DNA of 64,000 bases from Beroe forskalii (taxonomy: Eukaryota > Ctenophora > Nuda > Beroida > Beroidae), in NCBI GenBank assembly GCA_011033025.1, contig WFMF01000125.1, positions 1-64,000 on the forward strand, read 5' to 3'. The position numbers and the translations under genes are program-made. Shown here piece after piece: positions 63,301 to 64,000 of this stretch. The notes beneath the pieces were generated by a model, which did not search any database, was not told where the DNA came from, and worked only from the letters and a program-made list of their open reading frames with translations. How positions within the stretch are numbered: the stretch's first letter is position 1; every line of letters starts with the position of its first letter.

Positions 63301-63539
63301 ACTGTCAGTGGCATCCTTGCCGCTTTTTGAACATAGTTAGTGTTTCTAGTCGTCTGCTGGTAATTCCCTCACTCTTCCCTCCTCAGGAGCGGCTGTGTGT
63401 CAATCTCCGGGGCCACACCCACGAGCCACCTCCTCTGGAACACGAGCTCGTCCACATCCCCTCGGCCCCCAAACCCAAAGTGGACCCCCTCATGCCTCAG
63501 CAGTTCCCTAACTTCCACAACCCTCACCAGCTGCTCATG
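6126..63539 (+). CDS. MED12: MED12, Mediator kinase-module subunit 12 (partial gene, gene-level entry)
   Basis: MED12 links CDK8/cyclin C and MED13 to core Mediator and activates the kinase in the nucleus. Collinear exons were recognised by similarity to animal MED12. They are 6126-6307 (tentative), 7714-7788 (tentative), 31327-31516, 35946-36114, 38970-39187, 41256-41408, 41585-about 41690, about 57100-57242, 58910-59047, 60255-60482, 61571-61688, 63080-63225 and 63387-63539. Reading phase is continuous across every junction from 31327 to 41408 and from 57242 to 63539. Diagnostic segments in family order are SLSLFVILLLRYQCF, VLKSICSQTWVPELCL, MDRWTMRSAHLEVRL, HFRLSLVGAHF, DWGILLLRLIRHP, KHSVSPWELVEGAKGG and GHTHEPPPLE. 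The N-terminus with the LCEWAV domain lies left of the window and the Gln-rich tail lies right of it. Introns reach more than 20 kb and hold two opposite-strand genes and most of the minisatellites. At least one small exon between 41690 and 57100 may have been missed. Confidence 0.88.
6308..7602 (+). repeat. 24-bp G-rich minisatellite starting at a 5' splice site
   Basis: The unit is gttagtgggaatgtgggagt plus gtag, about 50 copies with some deletions. The first copy begins exactly at the intron's GT. Every copy joins the next as TAG|GTTAGT, a donor-like junction. Confidence 0.93.
7668..7713 (+). repeat. three tandem copies of a 3' splice site
   Basis: ttgcagggttaatag occurs at 7670 and 7689, and the third ttgcag (7708-7713) is the acceptor of the 7714 exon. 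The period is 19 bp. Confidence 0.75.
7714..7788 (+). CDS. MED12: possible small MED12 exon
   Basis: A 75-nt open segment reading GCDFLVKELLTSGGFWRC lies between a strong acceptor (gtgtgttgcag) and a possible donor GTTAAT. It falls in the right place between the CAEL exon and the 31327 exon. Its phase fits neither neighbour cleanly, and the residues are not clearly conserved. The acceptor is present in three tandem copies just upstream. It could be a real exon, an alternative exon or coincidence. Confidence 0.35.
7789..9098 (+). other. MED12 intron, no gene seen
   Basis: Single-copy AT-rich sequence with only short unconvincing open frames. A 23-bp direct repeat (atagatagtcgtgatctcc) occurs at about 9069 and 9109, just downstream of the GPCR stop. 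Confidence 0.45.
9099..9994 (-). CDS. class A (rhodopsin-like) GPCR, exon 2 with TM3-TM7 and tail
   Basis: This is the last coding exon of an orphan class A receptor in the plasma membrane. The acceptor ccctccgcag precedes GCATTC at 9994, and the stop is at 9099. TM3 is followed by LSCSRTYYLLKPF, where DRY is replaced by SRT. TM6 is LTIILFAVVYSAFNVP, with CWxP degenerate. TM7 is NAALNPLLYLWRM, an NPxxY motif followed by a WR pair. A Ser/Arg-rich cytoplasmic tail follows. No ligand can be inferred. The gene is nested on the opposite strand of a MED12 intron, and its coding part is more GC-rich than its surroundings. Confidence 0.85.
9995..10323 (-). repeat. GPCR intron filled by a C/G-run minisatellite
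   Basis: On the plus strand, five or so diverged copies of ccccggatttaaggaggtac alternate with runs of C. On the gene's sense strand the donor GTAACCCTGCACCTCC is itself a diverged copy of the unit start (GGGGTGTACCTCC). The array therefore begins within a few bases of the 5' splice site. Confidence 0.7.
10324..10614 (-). CDS. class A GPCR, exon 1 (N-terminus, TM1-TM2), frameshifted
   Basis: The start codon is at 10613, right after an acceptor (cctcacag), which implies an upstream 5'UTR exon. The N-terminal stretch is Ser/Thr-rich with an NTT glycosylation site. TM1 contains GVVGNLTSF, the conserved GN. After FVTRRK the frame breaks near 10425: one extra G in the AAAGGACC run gives an early stop. 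The other frame continues DLPNTLYSIITTVDAVISVA through TM2 to the donor CACCAG|GTAACC, in phase with exon 2. This may be a sequencing indel or a real null allele. Confidence 0.75.
10615..10687 (-). repeat. short array upstream of GPCR exon 1, cut by the transposon
   Basis: Repeated gttagccgttagtgagga (plus strand) leads up to the GPCR acceptor. On the sense strand it is CT-rich and reads as a polypyrimidine tract. The same agtgaggag motif resumes after the transposon at 20017-20042, so the element split this array. Confidence 0.6.
10688..11360 (+). repeat. left terminal inverted repeat of the transposon
   Basis: About 670 bp, matching the reverse complement of 19331-20006 almost throughout. 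The low divergence means the two ends are young or kept alike by gene conversion. Confidence 0.9.
12023..19104 (+). CDS. multi-exon transposase-like gene of the 9.3-kb transposon, partly decayed
   Basis: Exons with good GT/AG borders and matching phases are 12102-12321 (or from ATG 12023), 13020-13199, 13457-13640, 13992-14277, 14658-14798, 15058-15167, 15419-15608, 15827-16009, 16364-16530 and 16756-16933. Two further parts are about 17536-17695 and the final one, about 18820-19104. Landmarks are KIVVLGCDGTSVNTGW, then QLAVCILHTCELPLRGLW, then FLSHTQPVERNIALM. They resemble a group of uncharacterised invertebrate proteins ending in 'CHTQAVERCVKLVTEAS'. Asp in 'GCDGT' could be catalytic in an RNase H-like fold, but this is inference. 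The C-terminal exon needs two frame changes to join EPPLTREL to the HTQPVER block, so this copy is probably inactive. Confidence 0.7.
12380..12985 (+). repeat. 19-bp minisatellite in the first transposase intron
   Basis: About 30 copies of ttgttatagtccgtattca with point changes and occasional 2-bp insertions. It fills nearly the whole intron between the exons ending 12321 and starting 13020. Confidence 0.9.
14376..14557 (+). mobile_element. MITE-like repeat, copy 1
   Basis: It starts gacattaattcatctcacg and ends gagatgaaatg, forming inverted ends. The interior is CTAACCC-like (aacctaacccagactcaaac). Related copies lie at 16047-16187 (opposite orientation) and 17702-17915. All three sit in introns of the transposase. 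Confidence 0.6.
16047..16187 (-). mobile_element. MITE-like repeat, copy 2
   Basis: Ends gacatttcacctca and gaggtgaaatgtc are inverted. The interior ggttagggtctgggttaggg is the reverse of the other copies. Confidence 0.6.
17110..17460. mobile_element. foldback (inverted-repeat) element
   Basis: The arm near 17112-17220 (key block gttcctcgtttccgatttt, then aggcaattctcc) is repeated in inverse near 17335-17450 (aaaatcggaaacgaggaac). The arms are about 110 bp and diverged, with a spacer of about 115 bp. It lies between the transposase exon ending 16933 and the part starting near 17536, where the coding frame is hard to follow. Confidence 0.7.
17702..17915 (+). mobile_element. MITE-like repeat, copy 3
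   Basis: It begins gacatttcatctcaggacac and ends gtgagatgaaatgtc. Its interior aaatcctaaccataacccag is shared with copy 1. It follows the transposase exon ending near 17695. Confidence 0.65.
18170..18790. other. dense field of short palindromic motifs
   Basis: There is no simple period. Instead, 8-14-bp self-complementary words such as gataattatcgc, agcgctt and ttattaacggt recur in both orientations. It occupies an intron-like gap before the last transposase exon. Similar but shorter patches lie at 13790-13915 and 17012-17065. Confidence 0.5.
19331..20006 (-). repeat. right terminal inverted repeat of the transposon
   Basis: Reverse complement of the left repeat, with a few substitutions and small indels (for example the ATCAACATG segment near 19570). 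Confidence 0.9.
20055..20133. repeat. 38-bp inverted repeat with 3-bp spacer
   Basis: The left arm ends ctggagaaactacag, then gat, then ctgtagtttctccag. The arms are identical except for one base near the outer end. It lies just outside the transposon's right end. Confidence 0.9.
20642..20751. repeat. 33-bp inverted repeat around a 43-bp loop
   Basis: gatatgagaaagaacgcgac with ggttaaaact is mirrored by agttttaaccgtcgcg with tcctttctcatatc; there is one base of difference in length. The stretch 20134-20641 between the two hairpins has short open frames but nothing I recognise. Confidence 0.85.
20800..21435 (+). repeat. 13-bp minisatellite, left part
   Basis: About 48 copies of caaccaaatgtct with variants (gtgtcaacc, tttctcaac). 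A LINE interrupts the array at 21436. Confidence 0.9.
21436..25133 (-). mobile_element. 5'-truncated non-LTR retrotransposon (LINE), decayed
   Basis: The minus strand reads an apurinic-type endonuclease remnant (NVYDSPVNSSY, LLCGDFNARTG, SDHRPLI) from 25133 to about 24590. Then come a linker and reverse transcriptase: FIDFRKAFDTV and GTEQGHPMSPELFKIYL near 23300-23500, and WADDLVLLA near 23170. The C-terminal part has KALCRLRASNYNLNCETGRY and EQHFLVSCPAYHP. Stops and frameshifts break it. The 3' tail is a TTATTC microsatellite at 21436-21452. AACATAA flanks both ends (21429-21435 and 25134-25140). The endonuclease N-terminus is missing. Confidence 0.9.
25134..26290 (+). repeat. 13-bp minisatellite, right part, with an inverted block
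   Basis: Continuation of the caaccaaatgtct array after the LINE. Longer higher-order blocks recur, for example 'ctcaacataatgtcctgacc' several times. From about 26155 to 26207 the units are inverted (gaggcatttggttgagacat), with a CTCGAG palindrome at the switch. Confidence 0.9.
26566..26762 (+). repeat. 19-bp minisatellite
   Basis: About ten copies of ggttacaacctgttgccat. The frame is open by chance. Confidence 0.9.
27251..27950 (+). pseudogene. decayed MULE-type transposase fragment
   Basis: A 230-codon open frame ends in VIILATNDNLPL. Shifting frame once gives SSRYLDGTFKSSPN, and once more FYQILILDADSPHT. Together they resemble the start of the MULE domain ('..FaT..nl..l..DGTFk..p..fyQl'). 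A 48-bp stretch encoding LHLAPGDCQTLRQAD is tandemly duplicated. It is probably an old transposon remnant rather than a host gene. Confidence 0.45.
27951..29279 (+). other. intron sequence with small duplications
   Basis: No gene seen. At 28866-28958 there are four copies of ttaattgaaatgtctgaag. The following block (ctcgcatccctcctgtacct, then cctacgacgg) is repeated in diverged form at 29120-29180. A near-palindrome aaccacagtagtacag / ctgtactgtggtt lies at 28340-28375. Confidence 0.5.
29330..29545 (+). repeat. 25-bp palindromic-rich minisatellite
   Basis: Seven or eight copies of acgtaccgtattacgtacta plus acata. Each unit contains tacgt/acgta self-complementary words. Confidence 0.9.
29546..30788 (+). 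other. intron sequence, nothing recognised
   Basis: AT-rich single-copy DNA upstream of the duplicated MED12 acceptor. I found no supported open frame. Confidence 0.4.
30789..30829 (+). repeat. extra copy of a MED12 acceptor plus exon start
   Basis: ccccaggaagctgcctgagg and the next 20 bases repeat 31321-31360 without a mismatch over about 40 bp. It is then followed by the C-rich array rather than coding sequence. Confidence 0.9.
30830..31320 (+). repeat. C-rich degenerate array before a MED12 acceptor
   Basis: Irregular units of cccccctcactaac and variants, with tttgttttagcccc inserted three times. On the sense strand it forms a very long polypyrimidine-like tract ending at the acceptor of the 31327 exon. 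Confidence 0.85.
31327..31516 (+). CDS. MED12: MED12 exon (SLSLFVILLLRYQCF segment)
   Basis: The acceptor is a C-rich tract ending in ccag, and the donor is GAG|GTGAGC. One leading base is followed by 63 codons, including WWRSLSLFVILLLRYQCF and later HVAHLMLALFTE. This matches the hydrophobic helix pair after 'SFHDSLATFVAIL' in animal MED12. The exon ends in phase 0, as the next exon requires. Its first 34 nt with the acceptor also occur as a separate copy at 30789-30829. Confidence 0.85.
31877..32105 (+). repeat. 46-bp minisatellite, five copies
   Basis: Unit landmarks are ctatcaatcttagtgttctt, cttctagttcatgc and taacccttaa. Confidence 0.9.
32190..32976 (+). repeat. 14-bp array of CACGTG E-boxes
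   Basis: About 55 copies of tgatcacgtggtac, with tggtcacgtggtac variants. Each copy carries the palindrome CACGTG, and most also carry TGATCA. The unit is almost entirely made of short palindromes. Confidence 0.95.
33470..33762 (+). repeat. 21-bp minisatellite
   Basis: Fourteen copies of gggaaaaggaggatttgaca plus t. The period is a multiple of three, so several frames on both strands are open. I see no sign of a gene. Confidence 0.92.
33763..35830 (+). other. MED12 intron, no gene seen
   Basis: Single-copy AT-rich sequence with short open frames only. Confidence 0.4.
35837..35914 (-). pseudogene. tRNA-like sequence (tRNA-Asp-like, probably SINE head or tRNA pseudogene)
   Basis: The minus strand has an A box TGGTGTAGTGGTA, an anticodon-region TTTGTCATGCAACCG resembling tRNA-Asp (GTC), and a perfect B box GGTTCGATTCC. 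The T stem has mismatches and the acceptor stem does not pair, so it is unlikely to be a functional tRNA. It lies about 30 bp upstream of a MED12 exon on the other strand. Confidence 0.55.
35946..36114 (+). CDS. MED12: MED12 exon
   Basis: The exon lies between tatcccag and C|GTGAGTGTGG and translates to VEYAAETQTLDAAIGSHSAF and on to MLKLLIRNSAVEKDIPPAH. It corresponds to the MED12 segment just before 'VLRSICQQEW'. It starts in phase 0 and ends in phase 1. A 42-bp minisatellite starts with the donor bases. Confidence 0.8.
36115..37440 (+). repeat. 42-bp minisatellite starting at a MED12 donor
   Basis: About 31 copies. Unit landmarks are gctgtgaaaatactaccaga, tctactcagaacctaattag and ggg. The first unit is the donor itself: GTGAGTGTGGAAATACTACC, of which later copies (GTGAAAATACTACC) are shortened forms. 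Confidence 0.93.
37988..38133 (+). repeat. 20-bp minisatellite, seven to eight copies
   Basis: Near-identical copies of cactcaggaactcttagtaa. Confidence 0.93.
38165..38965 (+). repeat. CT-rich array ending at a MED12 acceptor
   Basis: Irregular units of ctctttaccccc and variants (ctcttcacccccac). The array runs into ctctctcctcag of the 38970 exon and could serve as an extended polypyrimidine tract. Confidence 0.9.
38970..39187 (+). CDS. MED12: MED12 exon (VLKSICSQTWVPELCL)
   Basis: The acceptor is ctctctcctcag, following an 800-bp CT-rich array. The exon opens in phase 1 with HLQPLAVLKSICSQTWVPEL and continues to HNAQSLLHLICNPAAP, a clear match to the MED12 'VLRSICQQEWV...AQRLMQLICYP' region. 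It ends ATCTTAAAG|GTGGGT in phase 0. The 18-bp array begins with the donor. Confidence 0.9.
39188..41205 (+). repeat. 18-bp G-rich minisatellite starting at a MED12 donor
   Basis: About 110 copies of gtgggtgtggactgtgga. The donor GTGGGTTGTTCGGTGGGG and following ACTGTTAA form a diverged first copy. Each unit boundary reads GGA|GTGGGT. The longest open frames, including a 682-codon one on the minus strand, are repeat by-products. Confidence 0.95.
41256..41408 (+). CDS. MED12: MED12 exon (MDRWTMRSAHLEVRL)
   Basis: Exactly 51 codons run from cttcag|ACA to ACAGAG|GTAGGT. TMDRWTMRSAHLEVRLIRVL corresponds to the 'LDQWTMRQSSLELQLM' helix of MED12. The last 35 or so coding bases plus the donor are duplicated once, 56 bp downstream, inside the intron. 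Confidence 0.9.
41373..41475 (+). repeat. two-copy duplication of an exon/donor junction
   Basis: tgtagtctccactctcagtc with agctccttacagaggtaggt (ending at donor 41409) recurs as tgtagtctcctcctacagtc with aactccttacagaggtaggt (donor 41465). The offset is 56 bp. Confidence 0.92.
41585..41690 (+). CDS. MED12: MED12 exon (WLLPTFINKL), 3' border unclear
   Basis: The acceptor is tactccccctcag. IAKGGCKNATLWLLPTFINK then LHDQVKDQLMQWLGE matches the MED12 '[20 protein letters not shown]' segment. The frame closes at a stop at 41705. The only nearby donor is a weak GTTTTT at 41691, so the 3' border is approximate. Confidence 0.75.
41700..42790 (+). other. AT-rich region downstream of the SLC7 stop
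   Basis: It holds a 78-codon plus-strand open frame at 41806-42042 with no recognisable similarity. For the transporter (minus strand) this is the likely 3' UTR. I see no clear polyadenylation signal. Confidence 0.35.
42794..43368 (-). CDS. SLC7 CAT exon 5 (last TMs, C-terminus), frame break
   Basis: It begins ISGGTLVVFIVTAVAVMILS after catgtttcag. TLFCVLMLVFLGCTVVLSCL follows. The C-terminal part WKVPLKERELQ, then LSVLVNCILLLHLEVRALQQ and LVVGAAVYFGYGVFF, lies in another frame. The join lies between 43095 and 43150. A hidden intron of about 50 nt with a CT-rich tract is possible. Confidence 0.78.
42794..47934 (-). CDS. SLC7-type cationic amino acid transporter (CAT), gene-level entry
   Basis: This is a multi-pass plasma- or lysosomal-membrane transporter of the APC superfamily. 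Exons on the minus strand are 47790-47934 (start codon 47931), 47418-47541, 45418-46076, 43648-43889 and 42794-43368. Phases agree across all four introns. The order of landmarks is typical: CLTLWPLIVQGMAHMLGAG then GIFVVTPSIV (TM1), GPATCVSYLVSGVAAGLSV, GSAYVYTYFSVGEMG, GIAFFAFVGLESVVTLAEEA, VYSIAEDGLLFPFL and VGAAVYFGYGVFFSRV near the end. Substrate is not decidable from sequence. Within the last exon the frame must change near the TCC run (about 43095-43125). That is either an indel or a mini-intron ending gctggaag. The gene lies opposite a MED12 intron. Confidence 0.88.
43648..43889 (-). CDS. SLC7 CAT exon 4
   Basis: LVVSQYLVTAGLIFTVFSCG and VYSIAEDGLLFPFLCEVNPT, then PIWNTLVCCLLGVLSSILYD, ending SHM at donor ATATG|GTTAGT. 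AEDGLLF is a CAT hallmark. Confidence 0.9.
43900..45300 (-). repeat. minisatellite of about 47 bp on the acceptor side of SLC7 intron 3
   Basis: On the plus strand: gggggcagagcttactcaat, ggagggagggggctatttgc, taataca, about 30 copies with deletions. The acceptor of exon 4 (sense: ctgtataatagccccctcct then acgcag) is a diverged unit end. Confidence 0.92.
45418..46076 (-). CDS. SLC7 CAT exon 3 (TM3-TM7 core)
   Basis: The 659-nt exon starts GTATTCCTGCACAGG after ctaccag. It codes YSCTGSAYVYTYFSVGEMG, GFFLIGELLIQAPMLAVGVA, LIFAGINMVGIRSISCLN and ATGLSFFIVLTIYVVTAF, ending SLKSK before GTTATC. It contains the 'F(Y/F)AFVG' helix typical of CAT proteins. Confidence 0.92.
46090..46550 (-). repeat. 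31-bp minisatellite in SLC7 intron 2, part 1
   Basis: Plus-strand unit gggggtattattccttataa, gggcatcacgt, about 15 copies. CACGT words recur in each. Confidence 0.92.
46551..47337. mobile_element. dispersed repeat, copy 1, splitting the 31-bp array
   Basis: 46600-47220 is about 75-80% similar by eye to 54275-54880: tgctatggaaacc, cgtgcagattataa, aacggaggata, ttcctggcctgg and actaactgac-like blocks in the same order. It interrupts the array, whose units resume at 47338. Hairpins gcaggcccaacgggcctgc and ggcgcgaagcgccgcc lie near its end. There is no coding signal, so it is a non-autonomous element of unknown class. Confidence 0.6.
47338..47417 (-). repeat. SLC7 intron 2 donor side: array remnant plus decayed copy of exon 3 start
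   Basis: 47338-47383 has one and a half units of the 31-bp array. Next to the donor, GTATTCCTGGATACTTCTCT and ATGGGGGCTGCC mirror exon 3 GTATTCCTG...TACTTCTCCGTGG...ATGGGGGCGGC with an internal deletion of about 23 nt. Confidence 0.75.
47418..47541 (-). CDS. SLC7 CAT exon 2
   Basis: IFVVTPSIVQNTAGPATCVS through LCYSDLAAR, the TM1-TM2 region. The acceptor is caacccccag and the donor CAGCCAG|GTATTCC. The first intron bases GTATTCCTG are the same as the first bases of exon 3. Confidence 0.88.
47790..47934 (-). CDS. SLC7 CAT exon 1 (start codon, TM1 start)
   Basis: The acceptor cttagcctcag is followed three bases later by the ATG at 47931, so an upstream 5'UTR exon is expected beyond the 47945-49115 array. 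The exon encodes MGYNLQPPSLRERLFQVKAD through TLWPLIVQGMAHMLGAG. The donor GGGGCAG|GTAAGG has a second copy (GGAGCAG|GTAAGT) about 36 nt into the intron. Confidence 0.85.
47945..49115 (-). repeat. 17-bp minisatellite upstream of SLC7 exon 1
   Basis: About 70 copies of gtgtcagaggggaggg and variants on the plus strand. On the transporter's sense strand it is ccctcccctctgacac, a pyrimidine-rich tract that ends at the exon 1 acceptor. G-runs on the plus strand could form quadruplexes. Confidence 0.93.
49116..49728 (+). other. single-copy intron sequence
   Basis: No gene seen. A local inverted similarity exists between 49366-49450 and 49510-49600 (aataaatctttattgctgag versus ctcagcaataaagatttact). 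Confidence 0.5.
49730..52700 (+). repeat. 20-bp minisatellite, about 147 copies, nearly homogeneous
   Basis: The unit is ggaatgtgttgctcaatgct. Almost all copies are identical; variation is mostly small deletions or partial units. Three long open frames (up to 943 codons) result from the repeat and its frame changes. Confidence 0.97.
52701..54104 (+). other. intron region with small local repeats
   Basis: No gene seen. gattatcagtaaagaaca followed by atattttatcttgtgccagt occurs at 53378 and 53489, with a shorter relative near 53173. Around 53680-53765, cacctgcgaca words occur in both orientations. Confidence 0.5.
54105..54210 (+). repeat. short array of about 15 bp units
   Basis: ggtacaatgtacttt and ggtacaatgtacatc alternate about seven times. 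The units contain palindromic tgtaca. Confidence 0.85.
54275..54900. mobile_element. dispersed repeat, copy 2
   Basis: Partner of 46600-47220, same orientation. Shared blocks are gagaaacgaa, tgctatggaaac, gatctcaagatgg, aataacggaggata, ttcctggcctgg and ctccttcataaaat. No coding potential is conserved between the copies. Confidence 0.6.
55430..56450 (+). repeat. degenerate minisatellite with CAGGTCT motifs
   Basis: Mixed units of gtgcaggtctgatgcaggtt and tggcacgggtcta. Most contain GCAG|GTCT, which is weakly donor-like. It lies in the MED12 intron before the 57100 exon. Confidence 0.9.
57100..57242 (+). CDS. MED12: MED12 exon whose 3' end founded a minisatellite
   Basis: The frame reads EWLGDGSWWENDFTFCENVS, then HPLLTLMTGCLSSRIHLILP and HLMTQ, ending ACACAG|GTATGC. 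Joined to the next exon it aligns without gaps to the MED12 'VLTCLKG...LLTSLYSQVHQIV' region. This supports the donor at 57242, so the first repeat unit is coding sequence. The 5' border is uncertain: acceptors gactcaag (57087) and cctgcag (57099) are both possible. Confidence 0.72.
57205..58905 (+). repeat. 42-bp minisatellite built from a MED12 exon/intron junction
   Basis: About 40 copies. The unit is atccacctcattctacctca, cctcatgaca, then CAG|GTATGCAGG. The first copy is the coding end of the exon and the last runs into the acceptor of the 58910 exon. Since 42 is a multiple of three, the first eleven or so copies remain in the exon's frame (RIHLILPHLMTQVC). Confidence 0.95.
58910..59047 (+). 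CDS. MED12: MED12 exon (HFRLSLVGAHF)
   Basis: Forty-six codons lie between gtctccctgcag and AACCTG|GTGAGT: LKRFVDEVKDIESLAERQVE then QVNVAIHFRLSLVGAHFHNI. This matches 'LKLRLNLVGGMFDTV' of MED12. It starts and ends in phase 0. Confidence 0.92.
59500..59830 (+). pseudogene. possible LINE C-terminal remnant
   Basis: HILWQCPAFSEIRQQMYGKT at about 59680-59740 resembles the end of LINE reverse transcriptases ('hxLwxCP.....R'). A perfect 25-bp palindrome cuts the frame just before. It is short and broken, so the assignment is weak. Confidence 0.35.
59646..59696. repeat. perfect 25-bp palindrome with 1-bp centre
   Basis: gcagggcactgccaaaggat with gtgta, then t, then tacac with atcctttggcagtgccctgc. 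Both arms match completely. Confidence 0.95.
60115..60164. repeat. 23-bp near-perfect inverted repeat
   Basis: gttccctctctaacgctttt, tgt / aca, aaaaggcgttggagagggaac, with a 3-bp spacer and two differences. Confidence 0.85.
60255..60482 (+). CDS. MED12: MED12 exon (DWGILLLRLI / ILDMLATI)
   Basis: Seventy-six codons run from ttcccctcag to CTCCAG|GTGGGG. LDWGILLLRLIRHPAVDS and FYSILDMLATI match the MED12 'EWAMLLLEIIISGTVD...FTTVLDMLSVLI' segment. Later residues TMFFKKICNEI match 'YMNLAKKLQKEL'. Confidence 0.93.
60490..61560 (+). repeat. 17-bp minisatellite between MED12 exons
   Basis: About 60 copies of ttgacaccaggttgttg and variants, many with CCAG|GTTG. It occupies the intron from the donor at 60483 to the acceptor at 61570. 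A longer variant, gagatattgatcagtgac, recurs four times. Confidence 0.93.
61571..61688 (+). CDS. MED12: MED12 exon (VRQLLRIPLFKQ)
   Basis: The exon runs from actctccggcag to CCCAG|GTATGC and begins VRQLLRIPLFKQEITVVEHT, the counterpart of MED12 'VRQLLPLPKQTRDVITCEP'. It ends in phase 1, which fits the next exon. Confidence 0.92.
61700..63065 (+). repeat. C-rich array filling a MED12 intron up to its acceptor
   Basis: Irregular copies of cctcctaaccccacc and variants run from just after the donor CCCAG|GTATGC to the acceptor of the 63080 exon. They form a pyrimidine tract on the sense strand. Confidence 0.92.
63080..63225 (+). CDS. MED12: MED12 exon (KHSVSPWELVEG)
   Basis: The acceptor tttccccctcag ends a 1.3-kb C-rich array. 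ELKPEGYVPVSKHSVSPWEL, then VEGAKGGCNVVPWQELGAVR and YDKQ, match MED12 'STKQKISPWDLFEGLK...WGWFGTVRVDRR'. The exon ends ATGGAG|GTGACT in phase 0. Confidence 0.93.
63387..63539 (+). CDS. MED12: MED12 exon (GHTHEPPPLE), last visible
   Basis: The acceptor is ttccctcctcag. ERLCVNLRGHTHEPPPLEHE corresponds to the conserved '[25 protein letters not shown]' boundary before the low-complexity tail. A donor ATG|GTTTGT ends a 51-codon exon. Its coding part 63450-63501 is repeated at 63547-63598 with a 97-bp offset, in another frame. Confidence 0.82.
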
Positions 63540-63598
63540 GTTTGTAGTGCACATCCCCTCGGCCCCCAAACCCAAAGTGGACCCCCTCATGCCTCAGC
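63450..63598 (+). repeat. duplication of a MED12 coding segment across the exon end
   Basis: ccacatcccctcggccccca and the next 30 bases at 63453 recur at 63550. The offset is 97 bp, so the second copy is in another frame and lies beyond the presumed donor. Confidence 0.9.
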
Positions 63599-64000
63599 TA
63601 GGGTATAAGACGATTAAGTGTCACTCTTGCAGTGAGTTGCTGGAACTGGAAGGTGCCATTATGCTATTCCCAGCCTGTTTAAATAATCATAAAATAGAAA
63701 TACCCCACGAATATTTTGCGACTGCATTCCCGTATATGTTCTGGTTTCTGCGTTTGCTGGTTAACATCATTAGCTTGGAGACTAGCCGTGTCTCTGGAGC
63801 CAGGTCACTTCTCCCGGCATAGCCTAAGGAGTAGAATTTAAACACTCTGGCTCTCAATACTGAGCACTGTAGGATGCTTAGTATTCCCTAATCCCTACTA
63901 ACAGCTCCCCAACTCAGTATTCCCTAATCCCTGCTTCCCCTCAGTGTTCTCTATTCCCTGCCCCCCTTCAGTGTTCCCTAATCCCTGCTCCCTCTGTGTT
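63599..64000 (+). other. intron sequence at the right edge with a starting tandem repeat
   Basis: It has a short open frame of no recognisable family. From about 63870 the words cagtattccctaatccctgc and cagtgttccctaatccctgc recur at about 20-40 bp spacing, probably the start of another acceptor-side CT-rich array. Confidence 0.5.

Overview
The window is animal (metazoan) nuclear DNA, not bacterial. It carries spliceosomal introns with GT/AG borders, a Mediator subunit MED12, a cationic amino acid transporter of the SLC7 CAT type, a class A GPCR, a non-LTR retrotransposon and DNA transposons. The MED12 exons are recognisable but strongly diverged from the vertebrate protein, so a fast-evolving invertebrate is likely. 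I cannot name the phylum.

Layout. One gene, MED12 (+ strand), spans almost the whole window, from its first visible exon at 6126 to at least 63539. Both ends of the gene lie outside. Its exons are short (75-230 nt) and its introns very long. Two genes lie on the opposite strand inside its introns: a GPCR (9099-10614) and an SLC7 CAT transporter (42794-47934). The GPCR has one frameshift in exon 1, and the transporter has an unresolved frame break near its 3' end. A 9.3-kb DNA transposon (10688-20006) with about 670-bp terminal inverted repeats and a 10-bp target duplication carries a many-exon transposase-like gene. A 5'-truncated LINE (21436-25133, minus strand) and an 818-bp hAT-like element (3851-4668) have each inserted into a minisatellite, with clean target duplications of 7 and 8 bp. 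MULE-transposase, LINE and tRNA-like remnants also occur.

Repeats. Roughly a third to a half of the window is tandem minisatellite, in more than twenty arrays with units of about 12 to 51 bp. The most interesting feature is where these arrays sit and what their units contain. In all three host genes, arrays start at or a few bases from a 5' splice site, or end at a 3' splice site. Many units include the splice site itself (CAG|GTATGC, AAG|GTAAGG, TAG|GTTAGT, GGA|GTGGGT). At 57242 the unit even contains the coding end of the exon, so each copy is an in-frame alternative donor. Donor-side arrays tend to be G-rich and acceptor-side arrays C/T-rich on the sense strand. Two- and three-copy duplications of splice junctions (41373-41475, 7670-7713, 30789/31321, 47418/46076, 47755-47800) look like early stages of the same process. 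I infer that introns here arise or grow by tandem duplication of their own splice junctions.

Functionally, the MED12 fragment covers the conserved region after the LCEWAV domain and before the Gln-rich tail of the Mediator kinase-module subunit. The two nested genes are unrelated receptor and transporter genes. No CRISPR array, operon or prokaryotic feature is present.
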